From Bog-473 sp964457065 (lineage in GTDB: Bacteria; Actinomycetota; Acidimicrobiia; Acidimicrobiales; RAAP-2): a DNA stretch of 9,202 nt. Positions 6,338-9,202 of this stretch are shown one piece after another (position 1 is the first letter of the stretch; every line of letters starts with the position of its first letter). The notes under the pieces are model-generated. The model was not told where the DNA came from. It did not search any database and was given only the letters and a program-made list of their open reading frames with translations. Location of the stretch: NCBI GenBank assembly GCA_964457065.1, contig CAYWDQ010000127.1, positions 1 through 9,202 on the forward strand. Reading direction: 5' to 3'. Position numbers and translations under genes: made by a program.

Positions 6338-6363
6338 GAGCGTAACCGGGTGCCCGTACGCTC
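6338..6363. promoter_or_regulatory. Palindromic divergent promoter between akr and arfB
   Basis: The 37-bp gap between the two start codons holds an inverted repeat: GAGCGTA (6338-6344) and TACGCTC (6357-6363), with a second inner pair CGGG (6347-6350) and CCCG (6353-6356), a TG centre and a 2-nt bulge on the left. Each outer arm contains TACGCT, a TANNNT -10-like box. One points left 7 nt before the akr ATG (6344-6339); the other points right 6 nt before the arfB GTG (6357-6362). That spacing puts transcription starts at or next to the start codons, as for leaderless genes. No strong -35 box is seen in either direction, and each would overlap the other promoter. The symmetry could also serve as an operator. 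Confidence 0.5.
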
Positions 6364-6368
6364 GTCGG

Positions 6369-6788
6369 GTGGCCGGACCGGAGGTGCTGCACGTGCGCCG
6401 GGGGCTCGACGTGCCCCTGTCGGAGGTCACGTGGCGCGCCACGACGTCGGGGGGCCCCGGCGGGCAGCACGCCAACCGCACGCTCAGCCGGGTCGAGGTG
6501 CAGTTCGACGTCGCCGCCTCGGCCGTGCTCGGCCCGCGTCAGCGGGCCCGGCTGCTGCAGCGCCTCGGACCGGTGGTGCGGGCCAGCGCCTCGGAGTCCC
6601 GGTCCCAGGCACGCAACCGCCAGCTGGCGCTCGACCGGTTGGCGGCCAAATTGGGCGAGGGGCTGCGCGACGAGCCCACCCGCCGCCCCACCCGGCCCAC
6701 GAAGAGCTCGCAGGTGCGCCGGGTGGAGGAGAAGCGCCGTCGCTCCCGGACCAAGCAGGCGCGCCGTCGGCCGGGCGAGGACGACTGA
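6369..6788 (+). CDS. arfB: Alternative ribosome-rescue factor, peptidyl-tRNA hydrolase ArfB
   Basis: A 139-aa protein of the class-I release-factor-like GGQ family. ArfB frees ribosomes stalled on mRNAs without a stop codon by hydrolysing the peptidyl-tRNA. The GGQ motif lies in TSGGPGGQHANRT near residue 40, with the conserved Asn-Arg and 'SRVEV' after it. The codon-recognition domains of true release factors are absent. The C-terminal ~35 residues are very basic and end in KRRRSRTKQARRR, matching the tail that ArfB inserts in the empty mRNA channel. The GTG at 6369 is chosen over an ATG at 6330 because a TACGCT box ends 6 nt before it (leaderless pattern) and the ATG would overlap the akr start. 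It is convergent with surE, with only 6 nt between the stops. Confidence 0.9.
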   Translation: MAGPEVLHVRRGLDVPLSEVTWRATTSGGPGGQHANRTLSRVEVQFDVAASAVLGPRQRARLLQRLGPVVRASASESRSQARNRQLALDRLAAKLGEGLRDEPTRRPTRPTKSSQVRRVEEKRRRSRTKQARRRPGEDD

Positions 6789-6801
6789 CTGCGCTCAGTC
6801 G
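6782..6801. terminator. Hairpin at the convergent arfB / surE junction, possible bidirectional terminator
   Basis: CGACTGA (6782-6788) and TCAGTCG (6795-6801) form a perfect 7-bp stem with a 6-nt loop ctgcgc. The TGA stops of both genes lie in the arms. The symmetry goes beyond what the two facing stops impose (3 bp). There is no T-tract, so a classical Rho-independent terminator is not supported in either direction. Confidence 0.3.
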
Positions 6802-7727
6802 GCGAACTCGAAACCCTCGAGCGCCGCTCCCAGCCCCGAGTCGAGTCGGGCCAGCAGCTCGGCGTCCTCGTCGGCCCGCGGGCCGCGCAGGGCGGTGAGG
6901 GCGGCGTAGCCCTGGGCCACCAGCGTGGCGTCCTCGGCTCCCGCGTCGGCCAGGCCGAGGTCGCTGGAGTGGGGGAACGGAGATCCCACGGTCAGGACGA
7001 TCTGTCCCTTCTCCTCCGGCTCACCCTCCATGATGGAGCGCGCCGCCTCGGCCGCCGCAGGGCCCTCGATCTCCTCTCGGTTCGGGGCCTCCCAGGACCC
7101 CGAGCCGCGGGCGGACTTGATCAGGCCCGCCCCGCTCACCCGGGCCCAGCGGACGCCGCGGACCTCGGCCGGTGGCAGGTGCGGCACGTTGAGGTTCAGC
7201 ACCGTGCGGGGCGGGGCGCCGGCCAGGAGCGGGATGAGCGCCACGGCCAGGTCCGCCGCCGACTCCCACGGATCGGGCTCCACGCCCACCCGCAACGAGA
7301 CCGCCAGGGCGCTGATGCCGAGCTGGCTCGCGGTCAGGGCGGCGCCGACCGTGCCCGAGTGGAGCACCGACCGCCCGACGTTCACGCCGTGGTTGATGCC
7401 GGAGAGCACGAGGTCGGGCTTGGGCCCGACCGCGCCGAGCGCACCGGCGATCACCGAGAGGGCCGGGGAGGCGTCGAGCCCGTATGCCTCCACGGCCTCG
7501 GCACCTTCGACGAAGGCACGCTGGTAGCCGATGGTCGTCCGGTCGCTCACGGAGCCGACGGCGGCCGATGCGCCGCTGTAGTTGGAGCTGGGCGCCACGA
7601 CGATGATCTCGTGCGGGAGACCCGGCCCGTCGGTGCCCGCCCGTTCTGCCCACCCGACCAATGCCCTCGTCAGCGCAGCGAGCCCCGGGGCTCCCACCCC
7701 ATCGTCGTTGGTGACGAGAATCCTCAC
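6795..7727 (-). CDS. surE: 5'/3'-nucleotidase SurE
   Basis: A 310-aa metal-dependent phosphatase that removes phosphate from nucleoside 5'- and 3'-monophosphates, and in some species from short polyphosphate. The N-terminus ILVTNDDGVGAPG gives metal ligands Asp8 and Asp9. VVAPSSNYSGAS gives Ser51 at the position of the conserved metal-binding Ser, and LSGINHGVNVG gives Asn112. HSGTVGAAL is the following family signature. It is longer than the usual ~250 aa, with an acidic C-terminal extension and extra residues around 30-37 and 215-245. The GTG at 7727 gives the exact family start; a second GTG at 7733 would add two residues. The box TAGGGT 8 nt upstream fits leaderless initiation. It is convergent with arfB and divergent from the aldose epimerase gene. 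Confidence 0.93.
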   Translation of the reverse strand: MRILVTNDDGVGAPGLAALTRALVGWAERAGTDGPGLPHEIIVVAPSSNYSGASAAVGSVSDRTTIGYQRAFVEGAEAVEAYGLDASPALSVIAGALGAVGPKPDLVLSGINHGVNVGRSVLHSGTVGAALTASQLGISALAVSLRVGVEPDPWESAADLAVALIPLLAGAPPRTVLNLNVPHLPPAEVRGVRWARVSGAGLIKSARGSGSWEAPNREEIEGPAAAEAARSIMEGEPEEKGQIVLTVGSPFPHSSDLGLADAGAEDATLVAQGYAALTALRGPRADEDAELLARLDSGLGAALEGFEFAD

Positions 7728-7869
7728 GTGCACCCACCCTACCGGCCGGCGGTGCGGACCGTCGGTGCCCGTCACCGGACGGTCGTGCGGCGGACACCGG
7801 GACGTCACGGGCCGTCCGCACGAGCCCCTCACCCATGCCGAGGCCCTGGTCTGCTTCAATTCACTCGCA
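7728..7869. promoter_or_regulatory. Divergent intergenic region surE / aldose epimerase, with inverted repeat
   Basis: This 142-bp gap carries the promoters of both genes. For surE, TAGGGT on the minus strand (7741-7736) is a TANNNT -10 box 8 nt before the GTG. For the epimerase, TTCAAT (7855-7860) lies 9 nt before the ATG and there is no Shine-Dalgarno site, so a leaderless start is possible. An inverted repeat of 11-bp arms is present: GACCGTCGGTG (7757-7767) and CACCGGACGGTC (7773-7784, one bulged base), separated by 5 nt. It covers the expected -35 region of surE. A wider pair GTGCGGAC (7752-7759) and GTCCGCAC (7814-7821) also exists. Confidence 0.45.
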
Positions 7870-8814
7870 ATGACGGCCCGAACGCCCAGGATCTCCGTCG
7901 CCTCGCCCACCGGCCAGCAGTGGCGGATCGGGCACGGGCGCCAGGAGATCGTCGTCTGCGAGGTCGGTGCCACCCTGCGCACGTACTCGGTCGGCGCACA
8001 CCCCGTGATCGACGGCTTCGGCCCCGACGAGTGGTCCCACTCGGGCCGTGGTCAGGTGCTCGCCCCCTGGCCCAACCGCCTGGCCGACGGCCGCTACGAG
8101 TTCAACGGAGTGCGCGCCCAGGCTGCCCTCGACGAGCCGGAGCGCCGCAACGCCATCCACGGCCTCGTCCGCTGGCTGCCCTGGACGCTCCAGACGCGCC
8201 ACCAGAACCAGCTCTCACTGCGCCTGCAGCTCCATCCCTCGCCCGGCTATCCGTTCTCCCTGCTCCTCGAGATCGAGTACCACGTGGGCCGGGAGGGCCT
8301 GACGGTGACGACGAAGGCCCAGTCGCTCGACGAGGGCTCGATCCCCTTCGGCCTCGGCTTCCATCCGTACCTCACCGCGGGACCCGAGACCGTCGACGGG
8401 GCGATCCTGCACGTGCCCGCGCACCACACCCTCGAGCTCGACGACCGTGGCCTGCCGACCGGCGTGCTCACCCCCGTCGAGGGCTCCGAGCGCGACTTCA
8501 CGACCTCGCGCTTCGTGGGGCCCGCCGTGCTCGACACCGCCTTCACCTCCCTTGAGCGCGACGCCGACGGGAGGGCCCGGGCCAGCCTCGATGCCCCCGG
8601 CGGTGTCACCGGGGCCACGCTGTGGGTCGACCCCGGCTTCCCGTATCTCATGGTGTACACCGGCGACACCCTGCCCGAGGTGACACGCCGCCGCCGGGCG
8701 GTGGCCCTCGAGCCGATGACCTGCCCCCCCAACGCGCTGCGCACGGGCACGGACGTCATCGACCTCCAACCGGGGCAGGAGTGGACGGCCCGCTGGGGGA
8801 TCGTTCCCCGGTGA
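7870..8814 (+). CDS. Aldose 1-epimerase (mutarotase) family protein
   Basis: A 314-aa beta-sandwich protein of the galactose-mutarotase superfamily, which interconverts alpha and beta anomers of free hexoses such as glucose or galactose. Family landmarks occur in order: APWPNRLADG with Asn69-Arg70, NAIHGLVRW with His97, FGLGFHPYL with the putative catalytic acid His165, VDPGFPYLMVYTGD, and VALEPMTCPPNAL with the putative catalytic base Glu281. The length is normal. The substrate is not certain; members of this actinobacterial-looking subgroup are often annotated only as 'aldose 1-epimerase family'. The ATG at 7870 is preferred because the frame upstream would overlap the surE coding region. 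The stop overlaps the start of the next SDR gene (GTGA, 8811-8814), so the two genes form a coupled pair. Confidence 0.9.
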   Translation: MTARTPRISVASPTGQQWRIGHGRQEIVVCEVGATLRTYSVGAHPVIDGFGPDEWSHSGRGQVLAPWPNRLADGRYEFNGVRAQAALDEPERRNAIHGLVRWLPWTLQTRHQNQLSLRLQLHPSPGYPFSLLLEIEYHVGREGLTVTTKAQSLDEGSIPFGLGFHPYLTAGPETVDGAILHVPAHHTLELDDRGLPTGVLTPVEGSERDFTTSRFVGPAVLDTAFTSLERDADGRARASLDAPGGVTGATLWVDPGFPYLMVYTGDTLPEVTRRRRAVALEPMTCPPNALRTGTDVIDLQPGQEWTARWGIVPR

Positions 8815-9202
8815 CGGCGCGGGCGACGGGCGGTGCGCCACTCGACGGTCACGTGGTCGCGGTGACGGGCTCGTCGAGCGGGATCGGCGCCGCCACGGCG
8901 CGTGCCTTCGCCGCGGTGGGGGCCTCCGTGCTCGTCAACTCGGCGCGCTCGGTCGCCGAGGGCGAGGCGGTCGCCGCCTCGTTGCCGGACGCGCTGTACG
9001 TGCAGGGCGACATCACGGACCCGGCGTTCCCGGACCGGCTGGTGGCGGCGGCCCGCGAGCGCTGGGGGCGCCTCGACACCCTCGTGAACAACGCGGGCAC
9101 CACCGCCGTGATCCCGCACCACGACCTGGCGGCGGCATCGGTCGACGTGTGGCGGCGCATCTTCGAGGTCAACGTCTTCGGCACGTGGGCCATGACGGTG
9201 GC
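8811..9202 (+). CDS. Classical SDR-family NAD(P)-dependent oxidoreductase (3' truncated by window end)
   Basis: The first 130 codons of a short-chain dehydrogenase/reductase; the frame is open at the window end. TGSSSGIG (19-26) is the cofactor-binding loop, GDITD (66-70) is the adenine-contact segment, NNAG (93-96) is the structural motif, and Asn121 in EVNVFGTW is the fourth catalytic residue of classical SDRs. The catalytic Ser and YxxxK lie beyond the window. The segment VLVNSARS (40-47) suggests NADP(H) preference, but this is weak. The GTG at 8811 overlaps the epimerase TGA by 4 nt, with a GGGGGA site 10 nt upstream. A small 5-bp stem (8796-8800 with 8805-8809) covers that site. The substrate is not known; the coupling to a mutarotase would fit a sugar dehydrogenase, among others. 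Confidence 0.88.
   Translation, partial: MTARATGGAPLDGHVVAVTGSSSGIGAATARAFAAVGASVLVNSARSVAEGEAVAASLPDALYVQGDITDPAFPDRLVAAARERWGRLDTLVNNAGTTAVIPHHDLAAASVDVWRRIFEVNVFGTWAMTV

Noticed and set aside
5181..6470. Open frames overlapping the aldo/keto reductase in another minus-strand frame and on the plus strand (5210-6898)
   Set aside because: The translations are low-complexity and have no domain, whereas the aldo/keto reductase frame carries a complete catalytic tetrad and family motifs.
1..9202. Mobile element, phage, CRISPR, toxin-antitoxin or defence system
   Set aside because: There are no transposase, integrase, direct-repeat array or small toxin-like gene pairs. All genes share the same codon style, and the gene content is metabolic and housekeeping.

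Overview
The window is a dense, very GC-rich stretch of bacterial chromosome. Third codon positions are almost all G or C, GTG starts are common, and genes are packed with overlaps or very short gaps. Leaderless-looking starts (a TANNNT box about 6-8 nt before the start codon) and the gene families suggest a high-GC actinobacterium. An acidimicrobial-type lineage is possible, but there is no rRNA or other phylogenetic marker here. I see no mobile element, CRISPR array, tRNA or rRNA, no broken gene, and no gene-free stretch over 300 bases.

Layout. (1) 6-884 (+): a DMT-type membrane transporter whose 3' end overlaps the next gene tail to tail. (2) 4743-857 (-): a four-gene run, Nudix hydrolase -> type II NADH dehydrogenase (4-nt GTGA overlap) -> ACAD10/11-type acyl-CoA dehydrogenase (44-nt gap) -> SDR resembling peroxisomal trans-2-enoyl-CoA reductase (7-nt gap). 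(3) 4852-5319 (+): a SnoaL/NTF2-fold protein that resembles bile-acid 7-alpha-dehydratase BaiE, transcribed divergently from the Nudix gene. (4) 6331-5330 (-): an aldo/keto reductase. It is divergent from (5) 6369-6788 (+), an ArfB-type GGQ peptidyl-tRNA hydrolase, across a 37-bp palindromic gap. (6) 7727-6795 (-): SurE 5'-nucleotidase, convergent with arfB. (7) 7870-8814 (+): an aldose 1-epimerase-family protein, overlapping by GTGA (8) a classical SDR that runs off the window at 9202.

How the genes may work together. The minus-strand run links CoA-ester redox chemistry (acyl-CoA dehydrogenase, enoyl-CoA reductase-like SDR) to NADH re-oxidation (NDH-2) and a Nudix enzyme that may act on a nucleotide cofactor or its breakdown product. 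The adjacent BaiE-like dehydratase could fit steroid or other lipid catabolism. The rest looks like housekeeping: ribosome rescue (ArfB), nucleotide phosphatase (SurE), sugar mutarotation and redox enzymes.

Most of the region is ordinary. The points most worth a second look are the BaiE-like protein that keeps the putative catalytic residues, the ACAD10/11-type enzyme without its kinase partner next to an SDR lacking the YxxxK motif, and the palindrome whose two arms each hold a candidate -10 box for the divergent, apparently leaderless akr and arfB genes.
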